Source: Larix kaempferi (lineage: Eukaryota > Streptophyta > Pinopsida > Pinales > Pinaceae). Taken from it: DNA of 64,000 nt. The position numbers and the translations under genes are program-made. Every line of letters starts with the position of its first letter. Position 1 is the first letter of the stretch. The notes below the pieces were generated by a model, which worked only from the letters and a program-made list of their open reading frames with translations, ran no database searches and had not been told where the DNA came from. Positions 1-12,835 of this stretch are shown one piece after another. The DNA is taken from assembly GCA_027924585.1 (NCBI GenBank), contig BSBM01000826.1, positions 15,454,001-15,518,000 of the forward strand, written 5' to 3'.

Positions 1-461
1 ATGGTTGGTTCTTGTGTGACAACCATGAATATAAAGAATGTTGGTTCTTGTGTTAACAACATTTATCTCATTATTTGTTTTCTTGCTGCAATAATAATTT
101 AACCATGTACTCCTTGGAAATGATAAGATATCAATGTGCATAAGAAAGCATCAATGTGTATAAGAAAGCCTTTTCTTTACCTTTGTGAATCATGCCAATA
201 TGTGTATCCATGTGTATGAAGCAAAGTGCGACAGAGGATTTGTCGGAAAAGAAATGTTGGTGAATGAAATGAGATGAAAAATGGAGTGATGGCAGTGGAA
301 AAATGGAATGATGGTAGGGAAATGATGATAGTGAATATATTTCAGAGTTGCAGTTGTGAAATGGATGGTTTGGTGGAGTAACAACTGCTAGAGTAACAAC
401 TACGGAGTAACAGCTACTGGAGTAACAGCCGCTGAAGTAGGCAAATCTGGTGGAGTAATAG

Positions 462-812
462 TTGGTGTTGCAACAAACTTCCTGAGCGAATATCTCACAA
501 ACTACGATCTGGGTTTGGCTGAAATTTGGCAAGCAAGTTTCTATAAGTCCAATGCATCTCCATACCAAAAGCAGAAAAACCCACATCATGAATTTCGAGA
601 AAAATGCAAATTGGCTGTAGGTGATGATGGAAAGTTTGGCACAGTCACAGCTGGTGTTGTAGCCAACGTCCTGAACTAATATCTCCCAAAATACAAACTG
701 GGTTTGGCTGAAATTTTTCAAGCAATTTTTTACTAGTCCAATGCATCTCCACACCAAAAATCAGAAAAACCCACATCACAAATTTCGTGAAATTTGCTGT
801 AGGTGATGATGG
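462..812. repeat. Direct repeat, two copies of about 165 bp
   Basis: Copy 1 is at about 462-630 and copy 2 at about 652-812, spaced 189 bp apart (for example AATGCATCTCCA at 551 and 740). They differ by substitutions and small indels, so the duplication is not recent. Because 189 is a multiple of three, a minus-strand reading frame stays open through both copies, but the frame has no recognisable domain. Confidence 0.8.
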
Positions 813-1525
813 TTGTTTTTTCGAAATCTGTGCATTGGATTGAGCTGAAACTTGCCAATTTTGTTCATCATAATATTATCCATTCCATATCCAAAAATCA
901 TGAGGATCCAATGTATGGTTTGCGAGATATACTCAATTCAAATTCTGCATTTTATATAAGGAGCAATATGCATGAGAAAATGAATAAACTGTCACAAAGA
1001 TTTCCCGTCCTCTGAAAATATGATTGCATTTGAGGTCATATAGAATGTTCAACAAACTCTATCTCATCCTCCCCAACTGAACTTGTTGCATGTCCTTGTG
1101 CAACTCGACATGGGTTATGAAAGTGAAAAAGGAAATGGAGCATGGTGAGGGAATTTTCCAAATTATTCATTGCTAGCATGTAAGGAATTGCATGATTGAA
1201 ATTCAGAAAACAACATACCTCCACTTACCCAAGAATGATGATGAAATATGCAATAGGAGCGTGGTTGGTGATGTTGCTAGTGCAACTGCTGTAACTGCTG
1301 GATCAGAGAAGATGTCACTGCTGCAGGATCATAAGAATGTAACTGAAATTTCTACTGTTGAATTATGGAGAATGTAACTACTGTGACTGGATCGTGGAAG
1401 ATGTCACTGCTGCAGGATCATGAAAATGTAACTGTCAATGTTGTTGCAGCTATAACTGGATCATGGGAAATGCCGAAGGAAGAAAGTGGAACAATGGTAC
1501 TCTCATATAGCTGAAGTGATGCTGC

Positions 1526-4500
1526 TGTAACTGCTGAGGGAATCATGAAAAACTGTATAGTCTTCACCCGCTACAAAACCATTGATGTCAACGAGTGCCA
1601 AGATACCTGAGTACATATTGCAAAGCGCAAATCGATGTGCTGATGTTGAGCCACTTGCAAGATATGAGGATCAAGGGACATTGATGTATTCCCATGATTG
1701 TCAGCGAGAGAACTTGCCATTAAGGCATGCAAGCCTCCAGGTACTCAAAAAGGAACTCTAATCTATATCCCAGATAAGGTGCTGAGGTCAATGGGGAAAG
1801 ACTTGTTGAAAGGTGGGCCTTAAGGAACCCCACATCAGTCAACGCGAGTTTTAAAAAAAATATTGTTAGGACTATATGAAAGATCTCAGTAGCAATAGTG
1901 CTTATGGCAAGGAAATGTAATTATGGAGAGGGAACTGGATGTTCTTATTCAGAAGGCAAACTAAAATGGAAAAAATGAACTGAAAAAGATAAAGGGATGT
2001 ATGCAACTCAGAAAGATAGGCTTGTGTGAAGTCATGACAGAAAGGCAATGGAAAATGGACTTCACATGGATGACTGATGTGCTTTGAAGGAGAGATGTGG
2101 GTATGATGCCAATTGGTTTATGAATGGTTTCTATGTAACAACAAACGTCATGATGTTTATGATGAGTAACAGCTCCTTCAAACTGTCTATCAAATCATGT
2201 TTCTCAAATAGTTCTGTGATTCTTGAAAAGTCACTTCAGCAGCGAAATGCGATTGTCTTCAAACTTGAGAAAAACTTAGTACTAATCCTGCATGAAATTC
2301 GTGAGAAGTTCGAAAGACATAACATGCAAAAAGAAATATGAATGCGGCAAATCAGAGTTCAAAAATAAAACATGTTTTTATACCTGTTGTCGTTGTGCAC
2401 TTGTTTCGTCGTTGACTACTATAGCTGTAACACCCAGCTGTAACAGACTTCCACATAGAGATGATTAATATGCGAGTAAAGAAGTCATGACCCAACAATG
2501 GTGTTTTTGCGAATGTATTGCTGTGTAACAGCAAACATCATGATGCGCACAAATTCTCCCTGGCTTTTGTATGCTATTTTTCCCGTTGATTGCTATCAAA
2601 GTGACTTGAAGAAAGAAAATTATCTTGAAGCGTAAAAAAAACATGTGTTGTATTATTTTCAGGAATGTAAAAAATCCATTTGCAATTTTTGTAATTTTAC
2701 AATGTTTTTAAATTTTTATTTTTAAATTTTTTTCTTTCTTTTCATGGTTTTATAATTTTTATTGTTTTTCTTTGATTTTTACATCATGCAAATAAAAATG
2801 GAAAAAATACTGAGCGTTTTATCCGATCTGCGTTCCTGGGCATTCAGCATTACTGTCTCGGCTCTTTAACAATCATCCAAAATTTGAAAATTTTAATAGC
2901 TGTAACAGCCAGCTACAGTTGCAACACCCATTAGATCCTGTATAAACCATGCGTTAATATAAAATACATGCATACCTGCCCCATAAGTATCGATCTACTC
3001 CTTCCCATGGTTATGAGTTATCATCTGCGTGCATGCATCCATTCCTATCACAAGAAACTCTTTGCGCTGTAAGAAAATTGGTTCATTGTGCACTTTTATG
3101 GATTAAAATCAAATATCCTGGAACATAGCTCTGCTTCTATCAAATGCTTGATTCCCACAAAGTCATGCTGGTGCAAAAACGGGTCATGTGCCTCGCCTTC
3201 CTCCTTTATGTGGTGTTAAGATCAGTCCACTTGAATCTGCGATCATAATCTCTTTCACAACATAATCATCAACATGTACAAAAACCAATTGTGTTAAGAT
3301 CTGGAAAATAGATATTAAACCAGCAAGGATAATTGGGATGATACAAGAATATGTTGTCATTATGATATAAATTCAAGATGCATACATACAAGGATTCATC
3401 CCTGGAAGCTTGTACTTCCATCATCTTCATCAATCGCATAAGGAGACTAAGCCTCATCAAAATATACCCTTTCATTTGATGCTCAGTTGTACTGTGCAAT
3501 CTCGCAAGGTTCGGAAGAGTTAGAAATTTGGATCGCTTAAGTTTATTGGCTCACAAACCTATCACCAGGTTATTCCCACGAATTAGGTTGATCGGCTTAT
3601 CTCCACAGCGAAGTTGCATATTGGCCATCTATTTTGTTGTGCTATCCTTCTCACCATCATTCAATACAGGCTAGAAATTATTACGAACAATGGTGATCAC
3701 TTTTCTTAGAAGCATCTAGGAAGTTCAATGACTTGGCAGCTGAGAAAATCCTTCATGAGGATGAGAAACCGAATTCCCAATTGGGAATCCGTTTCAACCA
3801 ATTGCTAAAAACTGGCCGCAGCAGTAATTCAAGAATTACACGCTCTAAGAACCAGCTGTATAGCTCAAACCGTAGCTTTGTTTGGGAGATTTCCTCACAA
3901 TTAGGTAAATGAGGTCGTTGCGCACAAAACCCATGTCTCCAAGTTTTGCGATTCTTCTCCATCTGCCCGCAAATCGCAATGCGAATCAATATGTTGTAGC
4001 ATTTCTTTAAAACTTATGAGCACCAGCATTTCGAACTTTGGCAAATAATGGGAAGTGGTTGTGATTTAGCCCGAAAGGATTTGGTCAAATAAGGTGGACG
4101 ATTCACAACCTTATTTTAGCAGATGCGTGAATAATTGTGGACAGTTGAAACCGCCAAAAAGGGGTTCCTAATGACCAAATTTGCAATACACTAAATTATC
4201 GCTTGGATGTTAAGTTTTAGTTAATTCGTTTGTCATTTTTTCATTTTTCATTTTGAACCAACCTTTAACAATAATATTTCTACCACCGTCGTCTTTTACT
4301 CATGTTGGAACTAACCGAGAGCTTCAAATTTTATTGTTTTGCAGGCTTAGTTCCAGGTTACCGGTGGAAGGACGAAGGCAAAAAGATGGTTGCGACTCTA
4401 ATGGACGAGAAGCTTACAGGCGTGATACTGTCTAGGCGTTGTTTCAGCTACACCTGTTACAGCTGTTGTTTTAGTTGCAGCTGTTACAACTGATGTTTCA

Positions 4501-5092
4501 ACATGATTTTTACAGTTTTAGCATTAAATTTGCAAACCATTTTTTTTTCTAATGTTTTATTATTTTTATTTGCAGATCAAAAGATGGACGTGCAAATTTT
4601 TTTATTTGTTTCTAAAAAATGTAATACAAATTGAATTTTTTTTCTTTAGCAAATGGATATAAATAATTTGCAAATTGAGGATGGAATCGATTAAGCATGG
4701 TTGCAAAACATTAAAATTTATTCATTCTTGAAAAATGTTAAAAGCATCCTACTTTTTGATCCCCAGATTGCACGAAGTGCGGAGGAGAGCATACTTATTG
4801 AAAACTAAAAACTGAAAATAAAATCCTACCTACTCTATGCTAATTAAAATTTAAAAATTAATTACATTTAGGCAAACTTCCAGTGTAGCCATGCACGCAA
4901 CAGTAATAGGAATATATTCTGTGTTAATTTTGCAAATAGAAAAGGAGGATAAACAGAAATGTGTGAAATTAGTTGATGTGATTGTGAATTAACTAGAAAA
5001 AAAGAAAAACTAAATTGTTTTAACGTTGTACTTGTTTGAAACCATTGTTCGATAGGGCTTTCGTAGGCATAGTTGTCCTCACTCAGATCTTG
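1526..5092. repeat. 3.57-kb tandem duplication, copy 1
   Basis: The block repeats at 5097-8668 with an offset of 3571 bp and only scattered substitutions and small indels. The right edge (AGATCTTG) lies inside the reading frame that is intact only in copy 2 (8564-8782). The left edge starts at TGTAACTGCTG. Content is non-coding as far as I can see: AT-rich tracts near 2690-2790, a CAGCTGTAACA-type motif several times, and intron-like TTTGCAG acceptors near 4350 and 4575. No known protein domain was recognised. Confidence 0.9.
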
Positions 5093-5096
5093 TTGT

Positions 5097-8000
5097 TGTA
5101 ACTGCTGAGGGAATCATGAAAAACTGTATAGTCTTCACCCGCTACAAAACCATTGATGTCAATGAGTGCCAAGATACCTGATTACATCTTGCAAAGCGCG
5201 AATAGATGTGCTGATGTTGAGCCACTTGCAAGATATGAGGATCAAGGGACATTGATGTATTCCCATGATTGTCAGCGAGAGAACTTGCCATTAAGGCATG
5301 CAAGCCTCCAGGTACTCAAAAAGGAACTCTAGTCTATATCCCAGATAAGGTGCTGAGGTCGATGGGGCAAGACTTGTTGAAAGGTGGGCCTTAAGGAACC
5401 CCACATTAGTCAACACGAGTTTTTACAAAAATATTGGTAGGACTATATGAAAGATCTCAGTAGCAACAGTGCTTATGGCAAGGAAATGTAATTATGGAGA
5501 GGGAACTGGATGTTCTTATTCAGAAGGCAAACTGAAATGGAAAAAATGAACTGAAAAAGATAAAGGGATGTATGCAACTCAAAAAGATAGGCTTGTGTGA
5601 AGTCATGACAGATAAGGCAATGGAAAATGGACTTCACATGGATGATTGATGTGCTTTGAAGAAGAGATGTGGGTATGATGCCAATGGGTTTATGAATGGT
5701 TTCTGTTTAACAACAAACGTCATGATGTTTATGATGAGTAACAACTCCTTCAAACTGTCTATCAAAGCATGTTTCTCAAATAGTTCTGTGATTCTTGAAA
5801 AGTCACTTCAGCAGCAAAATGCGATTGTCTTCAAACCTGAGAAAAACTTAGTACTAATCCTGCATGAAATTCGTGAGAAGTTCGAAAGACATAACATGCA
5901 AAAAGAAATATGAATGCGGCAAATCCGAGTTCAAAAATAAAACGTGTTTTTATACCTGTTGTCATTGTGCACTTGTTTCGTCGTTGACTACTATAGCTGT
6001 AACACCCGACTGTAACAGACTTCCATGTAGAGATGATTAATATGCGAGTAAAGAAGTCATGACCCAACAATGGTGTTTTTGCGAATGTATTGTTGTGTAA
6101 CAGCAAACATCATGATGCGCACAAAGTCTCCCTGGATTTTGTATGCTATTTTTCCCGTTGATTGCTATCAAAGTGACTTGAAGAAAGCAAATTATCGTGA
6201 AGCGTAAAAAAACATGCGTTGTATTATTTTCAGGAATGTAAAAAGTCCATTTGCAATTTTTGTAATCTTACAATGTTTTTAAATTTTTATTTTTAAATTT
6301 TTTTCTTTATTTTCATGGTTTTATAATTTTTATTGGTTTTGTTTTATTTTTACATCACGCAAATAAAAATGGCAAAAATACTGAGCATTTTATCCGATCT
6401 GCATTCCTGGGCATTCAACATTACTGTCTTGGCTCTTTAACAATCATCCAAAATTTGAAAATTTTAATAGCTGTAACAACCAACTACATTTGCAACACCC
6501 ATTAGATCCTGTATAAACCATGCGTTAATATAAAATACATGCATACCTGCCCCATAAGTATCGATCTGCTCCTGCCCACGGTTGTGAGTTATCATCTTCA
6601 TGCATGCAGCCATTCCTATCACAAGAAACTCTTTGCGCTATAAGAAAATTGGTTCATTGTGCACTTTTATGGATTAAAATCAAATATCCTAGAACATAGC
6701 TCTGCTTCTATCAAATGCTTGATTCCCACAAAGTCATGCTGGTGCAAAAACGGGTCATGTGCCTCGCCTTCCTCCTTTATGTGGTGTTAAGATCGGTCCA
6801 CTTGCTTCTGCGATCATAATCTCTTTCACAACATAATCATCAACATGTACAGAAACCAATTGTGTTAAGATCTAGAAAATAGATATTAAACTAGCAAGGA
6901 TAATTGGGATGATACAAGAATACGTTGTCATTATGATATAAATTCAAGATGCATACATACAAGGATTCATCCCTGGAAGCTGTACTTCCATCATCTTCAT
7001 CAATCGCATAAGGAGACTAAGCCTCACCAAAATATACACTTTCATTTGATGCTCAGTTGTACTATGCAATCTCGCAAGGTTCGGAAGAGTTAGAAATTTG
7101 GATCGCTTAAGTTTATTGGCTCACAAACCTATCACCAGGTTATTCCCACGAATTAGGTTGAACGGCTTATCTCCACAACGAAGTTTCATATTGGCCATAT
7201 ATTTTGTTGTGCTATCCTTCTCACCATCATTCAATACAGGCTAGAAATTATTACGAACAATGGTGATCACTTTTCTTAGAAGCATCTAGGAAGTTCAATG
7301 ACTTGGCAGCTGAGAAAATCCTTCATGAGGATGAGAAACCGAATTCCCAATTGGGAATCTGTTTCAACCAATTGCTAAAAACTGGTCGTAGCAGTAATTA
7401 GAGAATTACACGCTCTAAGAACCAGCTGTATAGCTCAAACCATAGCTTTGTTTGGGCGATTTCCACATTATCAAGTAAATGAGGCCGTTGCGCACAAAAC
7501 CCATGTCTCTGATTTTTACGATTCTTCTCCATCTGCCCGCAAATCGCAACGCGAATCAATATGTTGTTAGCATTTCTTTAAAACTTATGAGCACCGACAT
7601 TTCGAACTTTGGCAAATAATGGGAAGTGGTTGTGATTTAGCCCGAAAGGATTTGGTCAAATGAGGTGGACGATTCACAACCTTATTTTAGCAGATGCGTG
7701 AATAATTGCGGACAGTTGAAACCGCCACAAAGGGGTTCCTAATGACCAAATTTGCAATACACTAAATTATCACTTGGATGTTAAGTTTTAGTTAATTCGT
7801 TTGTCATTTTTTCATTTTTCATTTTGAACCAACTTTTAACAATAATATTTCTACCATCGTCGTCTTTTACTCATGTTGGAACTAACCGAGAGCTTCAAAT
7901 TTTATTGTTTTGCAGGCTTAGTTCCAGGTTATTGGTTGAAGGATGAAGGCAAAAAGATGGTTGCAACTCCAATGGACGAGTAGCTTACAGGTGTGATACT

Positions 8001-8668
8001 GTCTGGGCGTTGTTTCAGCTACACCTGTTACAGCTGTTGTTTCAGTTGCAGCTGTTACAACTAATGTTTCAACATGATTTTTACAGTTTCAGCATTAAAT
8101 TTGCAAACCATTTTTTTTTGTTTCTAATGTTTTATTATTTTTATTTGCAGATCGAAAGATGGACGTGCAAATTTTTTTATTTGTTTCTAAAAAATGTAAA
8201 ACAAATTGAATTTTTTTTCTTTAGCAAATGAATATAAATAATTTGCAAATTGAGGATGGAATCGATTAAGCATGGTTGCAAAACATTAAAATTTATTCAA
8301 TCTTGAAAAACGTTAAAAGCATCCTACTTTCTGATCCCCAGATTGCACGAAGTGCGGAGGAGAGCATACTTATTGAAAACTAAAAACTGGAAATAAAATC
8401 CTACCTACTCTACGCTAATTAAAATTTAAAAATTAATTACGTGTAGGCAAACTTCTAGTGTAGCCATGCACGCAACAGTAATAGGAATATATTATGTGTT
8501 AATTTTGCAAATAGAAAATGAGGATAAACATAAATGTGTGAAATTAGTTGTTGTGATTGTGAATTAACTAGAAAAAAAAGAAAAACTAAATTGTTTTAAC
8601 CTTGTACTTGTTTGAAACCATCGTTCGATAGGGCTTTCGTAGGCATAGTTGTCCTCACTCAGATCTTG
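5097..8668. repeat. 3.57-kb tandem duplication, copy 2
   Basis: Second unit of the tandem duplication. It directly follows copy 1 with a 4-base junction (TTGT). It continues on the right into unique sequence leading to the primer site of element G, so copy 2 keeps the original 5' connection of the minus-strand element and copy 1 is the added unit, or the reverse by unequal exchange. The divergence spread over the unit means the event is not very recent. Confidence 0.9.
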
Positions 8669-8782
8669 CTGCAACTCCTTGTTGTCCTCCTCGACCTCCT
8701 GCTCGCATAATTGTTCATCATCTAATGTGCAGGATTCTTCATCTGTTTCTGGAGGAGTAATTAAGCTCTCGGCTGCTTTCAA
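8564..8782 (-). CDS. Small acidic ORF at the 5' end of element G, unknown product
   Basis: A 72-codon frame begins about 315 bp inside the PBS of element G, on the same strand as the element. The N-terminal two thirds is rich in Glu, Asp and Gln. No zinc knuckle or other known motif is visible. It could be the remnant of the first part of a gag gene. The same frame is cut in copy 1 of the tandem duplication, because the duplication edge falls inside it. Function unknown; it may be a chance frame. Confidence 0.3.
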   Translation of the reverse strand: MKAAESLITPPETDEESCTLDDEQLCEQEVEEDNKELQQDLSEDNYAYESPIERWFQTSTRLKQFSFSFFSS

Positions 8783-8992
8783 GATCTCCTCTTCGTGAGA
8801 AGATGAGATCCCTACTTTTGCAAGGATCTAGGTGAGCTATTCCAAGCTTAAACTCATTGTTAAATCATTTTGAAAAATGGATTCTTAAAGCACCCAAATC
8901 TAAATGAAAAAAAGAAAAATAAAATAAAAACACTCCCAAAAAAAAAAACACTCGGTACAAAAAAAAATATTACTCTTCACAGCTGCAAAAAA

Positions 8993-9080
8993 CACACTTG
9001 CAGGAATTGAAATTTACACTACCACACTTGCAGGAATTGAAATTTACACTACCACACTTGCAGGAATTGAAATCTACACT
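8993..9080. repeat. 30-bp tandem repeat, three units
   Basis: CAGGAATTGA recurs at 9001, 9031 and 9061, giving three nearly identical 30-bp units in the leader of element G just inside its primer-binding site. Confidence 0.9.
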
Positions 9081-9096
9081 TCAATCCATCGTGCTT

Positions 9097-9113
9097 CCCC
9101 AGCAACGGCGCCA
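9097..9113 (-). promoter_or_regulatory. Primer-binding site of element G (tRNA-Asp type)
   Basis: On the minus strand the sequence TGGCGCCGTTGCTGGGG lies three bases inside the LTR end. It matches the 3' end of plant tRNA-Asp with one mismatch. This primer type is common in Gypsy elements of the Athila/Tat group, so G was probably mobilised by such a relative. It fixes the element's orientation. Confidence 0.85.
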
Positions 9114-9116
9114 AAA

Positions 9117-10126
9117 TGTTAGGCGGAAATATTGTTGTTTAATTCCGTTGTAGTATTCGCCCAACCATTTAATTTGTCAATCCGAGGTTCGTAGGCTTAC
9201 GAAGCACATGCAAAGTATATGCAGGACTGAAGTGAAATTAATCTAATCTAACCCCCCCTTGCTAATGGCTAATTGCTAATCTAATTTCCCCTTAAGCTGA
9301 AACACACAATTGCCAATCTAATGTTGGAAGCTGAAACACACTGCTGAAAGTAAATTGCATAAAAGAAAGACAACATATGAAGAGCAATGAGACAACACAT
9401 GTGAGCTCACATTAACAATAAATAAATCTTACTTTACATCACACAAATCAATGAAAAATCATGAAAGCATCAAAACTAAGATTATGAACAAAAGTTGGGA
9501 ATCCCCTTCTCCATATTACAAAGTCAAGACTAACTTCTACAATCTGAGACTAATCTCCTCCTAATTTATGATTAATCTACATATCCCAAAATGAAGAGAG
9601 GGCACTCTCTTTTATACATGAATTTCTTTGAGAAGGAGATAACCATCTCATAATGATAGATCCACTATTCTCTCAACCACTCTCAACTAATTTCCTATTA
9701 TTACAAAATATGATCCATTCAAATCCTCCACATGTCTCTCACAAATTCTCCACATGTTTCTCATACATCCTAAATAAGATATGCCAACCAAATCTCCATG
9801 ATCTTCTCCTTGGAATATTCTTTGAATAACTATCTCCATGAAATGGTGGAGGAGATATTCGAGGAGTCTTTCTTTGAATTGATCCTTCCATATTCCTACA
9901 CATTACAAAGCTCATCCATACTTGAGATATTAGTGAAAAACATGTTATTTTCCAATATTTAATCATAAATTCACTCACAATACTAAAATGAATAAAGTGG
10001 AAAATAATAAGATGAAACTCAAGTATATGTATGGAAATGGTATGATGAAAGGTTAATGAGACGATGAAATGTGAAGAATAACGAAAGGTAAAGTGGATGA
10101 AAATAGGACATTTCTGAGTCCCAACA
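9117..10126 (-). repeat. 5' LTR of element G
   Basis: On the plus strand the LTR runs from TGTTAGG to CCAACA, so on the minus strand it reads TG...CA, about 1010 bp. A minus-strand TATA box (TATAAAAG, near 9609-9616) is followed at once by a hairpin whose arms are AGAGAG and CTCTCT (9595-9610). The LTR end abuts the PBS. No partner LTR is in the window, so the outer border rests on the terminal TG/CA and its position alone. Confidence 0.75.
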
Positions 10127-10316
10127 CCCCTTAAACACATATTGTTGGAATCACCTCATATGATGAAGTAGAGTTGGGCTAGTCACTAGAGTGTTTGCAA
10201 ATTAACATTTATCATAGCTTTTCCATTCCTGATACTTGCACAATATATATGCTACATTTCTTTGTTGAATATCTAGTGAAATGAATCCTTGACCTATAGT
10301 CCTCAATCTTGTTGCA

Positions 10317-10650
10317 GCCTCATGTTCTTAAATTGAATCTACTTTATCTAGTAGCATAATTTCATGTGTGGCAAATGTTGATCTCTTTCTCATGCACGAA
10401 CACCATAACAAGGCAATAATTTGGATGACTAACATTTCGTCATTTTTATAAAGCATCATTGATAGTTACAATGGAATTGAATTGCCTCATGTTCTTAAAT
10501 TGAATCTACTTTATCTAGTAGCATAATTTCATGTGTGGCAAATGTTGATCTCTTTCTCATGCACGAACACCATAACAAGGCAATAATTTGGATGACTAAC
10601 ATTTCGTCATTTTTATAAAGCATCATTGATAGTTACAATGGAATTGAATT
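10317..10650. repeat. Perfect 167-bp tandem duplication
   Basis: Unit 1 is 10317-10483 and unit 2 is 10484-10650; I see no difference between them. The surrounding 10127-12835 holds no recognisable gene. It also contains an 82-bp duplication (TTGAATGCAA at 11621 and 11703) with an extra 30-bp partial unit near 11774, and a short duplication near 12150-12220. Confidence 0.95.
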
Positions 10651-11194
10651 GTCATGGAGGAAACTTTTGAGCCTCAATGGAGATAATGTGGAAATTTCAA
10701 GAATGCAAAATAATTTTATACGAAGAAAAGAGGCTAGGTGTTTGATTAGGTATTGTTTGCAAGAATATCTTAGAGAGTGGAGATGACATCAAATTATGTA
10801 ATTCAACAACAACCAAAGGATTATAGAACATTTTAAATTTGATGTATGTCGGTGAACTATTATGAATATGATTAAAGGTGAAAAAAAAATGTTTGGTTTA
10901 GGGATATTTATTCTATAATCAAAGACAACAGAGGATAGGTGTTGTACATGAACCAAATGCCTTCGATTGTGATACATACTTAATGGATTAAATAAGTCAT
11001 CAAAATTTATAAAGGATAATTTTGAAAATATTTATTTATATTTACCTATAATGGAATCCAAAATTATATTTGATCTATTAATATTATTGGAAAAGTTTCA
11101 TTTAATTACTTTGAGTCATTTATGTTTTACATTGTATGTGATGTGACATAATGTCCTTGAATGTTCCTCTTTCTCTCAATTAAAATTAAAAACC

Positions 11195-11461
11195 AAGAGC
11201 ACCTGAGTGGGCTTAATGGTTAAGAACATGTGTTATCTCCGAGGAGGTCACAGGTTCAAAACCGGCGGGGGGTAGGGTTGCTCATTGGCCCGTTGTGACA
11301 AGGCTCGAAGGGTAGGCGACCCCTCGGATAGAGGCTCTCCCCTTGGATAAAGGGTCTCGGGACGTCTCGGCCCCTGCTGAGTCACAAGTTTCTGGTATAT
11401 TTGGCTTGCAGGCTATTGGATATACCCTTGAGAAGTTGTTGTTCCCATGGTTAAAAAAAAA
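11195..11461 (+). mobile_element. tRNA-derived SINE
   Basis: The left end resembles a tRNA promoter: an A-box-like GGGCTTAATGG near 11208-11218 and a B box GGTTCAAAACC at 11253-11263, followed by a GC-rich unrelated body. It ends in a short poly(A) tail. It is flanked by a perfect 11-bp direct repeat AATTAAAAACC (11184-11194 and 11462-11472), as expected for LINE-mediated insertion. SINEs encode no protein and are transcribed by RNA polymerase III. The SINE family is not identified. Confidence 0.85.
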
Positions 11462-12835
11462 AATTAAAAACCCCTCAAGAACTTTTAGTGCTTATCTTTC
11501 TTTTCGAAGTAGTTTATAATAGATGTGACGTAATATTATTTATCAATTTTTTTTTTCAAATGGTTCTCAAAAAGCAATATTTAGTTATTCTTGAGAGCAT
11601 AGTACTTTGAAAATATGCATTTGAATGCAAATAAATGAAGTTTTACTATACCATATTTCAGTCATTAAATCCTCCCACCTTTGTAAGCATTTATTGACAT
11701 ATTTGAATGCAAATAGATGAAGTTTTACTATACCATATTTCAGTCATTAAATCCTCCCACCTTTGTAAGCATTTATTAAATCCTCCCACCTTTGTAAGCA
11801 TTTATTGACATTCTTGCTAGCAAAAGTAAAACCGATATTATTACGTGTTAAGATATTGTTATAATGTTTATTTTGTATATATTAATTAATCGTATTCATA
11901 AGATTAAGTTTATGGTATATTTCTTTTAAATCAAACCATACACGTCAATTAGGTGTCAACTAACATGTGTCACTATACACTTAAATTCACTTTCTACTCA
12001 TGAGATATGTGAATCAATATACATTCCATTCTTCTTCTCTCAATATTATATCTTGTTCCTTTCGGTAGTTTATGATAATTAAAACTAGCAATGATCTTAG
12101 AGCAATATGATCTTGAGTTTGTGATTATAATGGAAAACCAAGGAATCATTCTTTGAGTTTATTTAAGGTTTGACCTATATGGAAGTCATTCTTTGAGTAT
12201 ATTTAAAGTTTGACCTTTATGGAAGTAGTTTTAGATATGTGTATCAAAGTTTTGTAGAAGAGAAAAAGTGAAAATTCTTGTATACATGTATGCATTATAA
12301 CAATGAAAGGACACATACATATTTTTATGTCACAAACTTAATGTAAAATACTTTTATTTTTTAAATTTTTTATATTATAAAATTAAAGTAAAACAAATTA
12401 ATGTTAATTTAAGTGTCCATGGTCTATGCCATATCCAACCAGATGACTATATCATTGCTCTGACCCATAGTTACAACTACAACACCATTTAAGTTGTTGA
12501 TGAAAGTTTAGCATTAACATTGTCAAATCTTAGAATGATCAAATCTCAAGTAAAGTACATAAAAATATGAGAGCGTTGTAGAGAAGAATGTTTTTTTGTA
12601 TTTGGTTGTCAGTAGTTAGACAACCTCAATAACTCTAAAATAGAAGTATTGTTTCAAAGGTGATTTTCCACCTTTTTTTACAGAAGACCACAATCGAATT
12701 AAAACAAAGACTATATCGAATTGGTATGGTAGCATTTCCTGTATTCGTGTATTGAATGTCAAGTATGTTGTGGCCACTAACTGCAATTTCATGCATCAAA
12801 TAGTGATCCTACACAATAATATGTAACCATGTTTC

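Larger units (their letters stand above)
1..10126 (-). mobile_element. Element G: partial non-autonomous (LARD-like) LTR retrotransposon
   Basis: The right end is well defined: an LTR (9117-10126) followed on the minus strand by a tRNA-Asp-type primer site. The interior runs leftwards, and I found no second LTR, so the left limit is arbitrary and the 3' LTR probably lies before the window. No Gag zinc knuckle, protease, RT or integrase motif was found in about 9 kb of interior, which fits a large retrotransposon derivative that depends on proteins from another element. The interior carries a 3.57-kb tandem duplication and many copies of a GTAACAGC-type motif. Positions 1-461 and 813-1525 hold only degenerate sequence with short repeats. 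They could instead be flanking DNA. Confidence 0.45.

Noticed and set aside
131-757. 208-codon minus-strand frame at the left end
   Set aside because: It is kept open by the 189-bp repeat spacing, has no domain and low-complexity Ser/His-rich composition.
2084-5913. Pair of 85-codon frames (2084-2341 and 5656-5913) in the two 3.57-kb units, possibly a duplicated gene
   Set aside because: The copies differ at eight codons, and every difference I see changes the amino acid. That is what drift in non-coding DNA gives, not coding constraint. No domain is recognisable.
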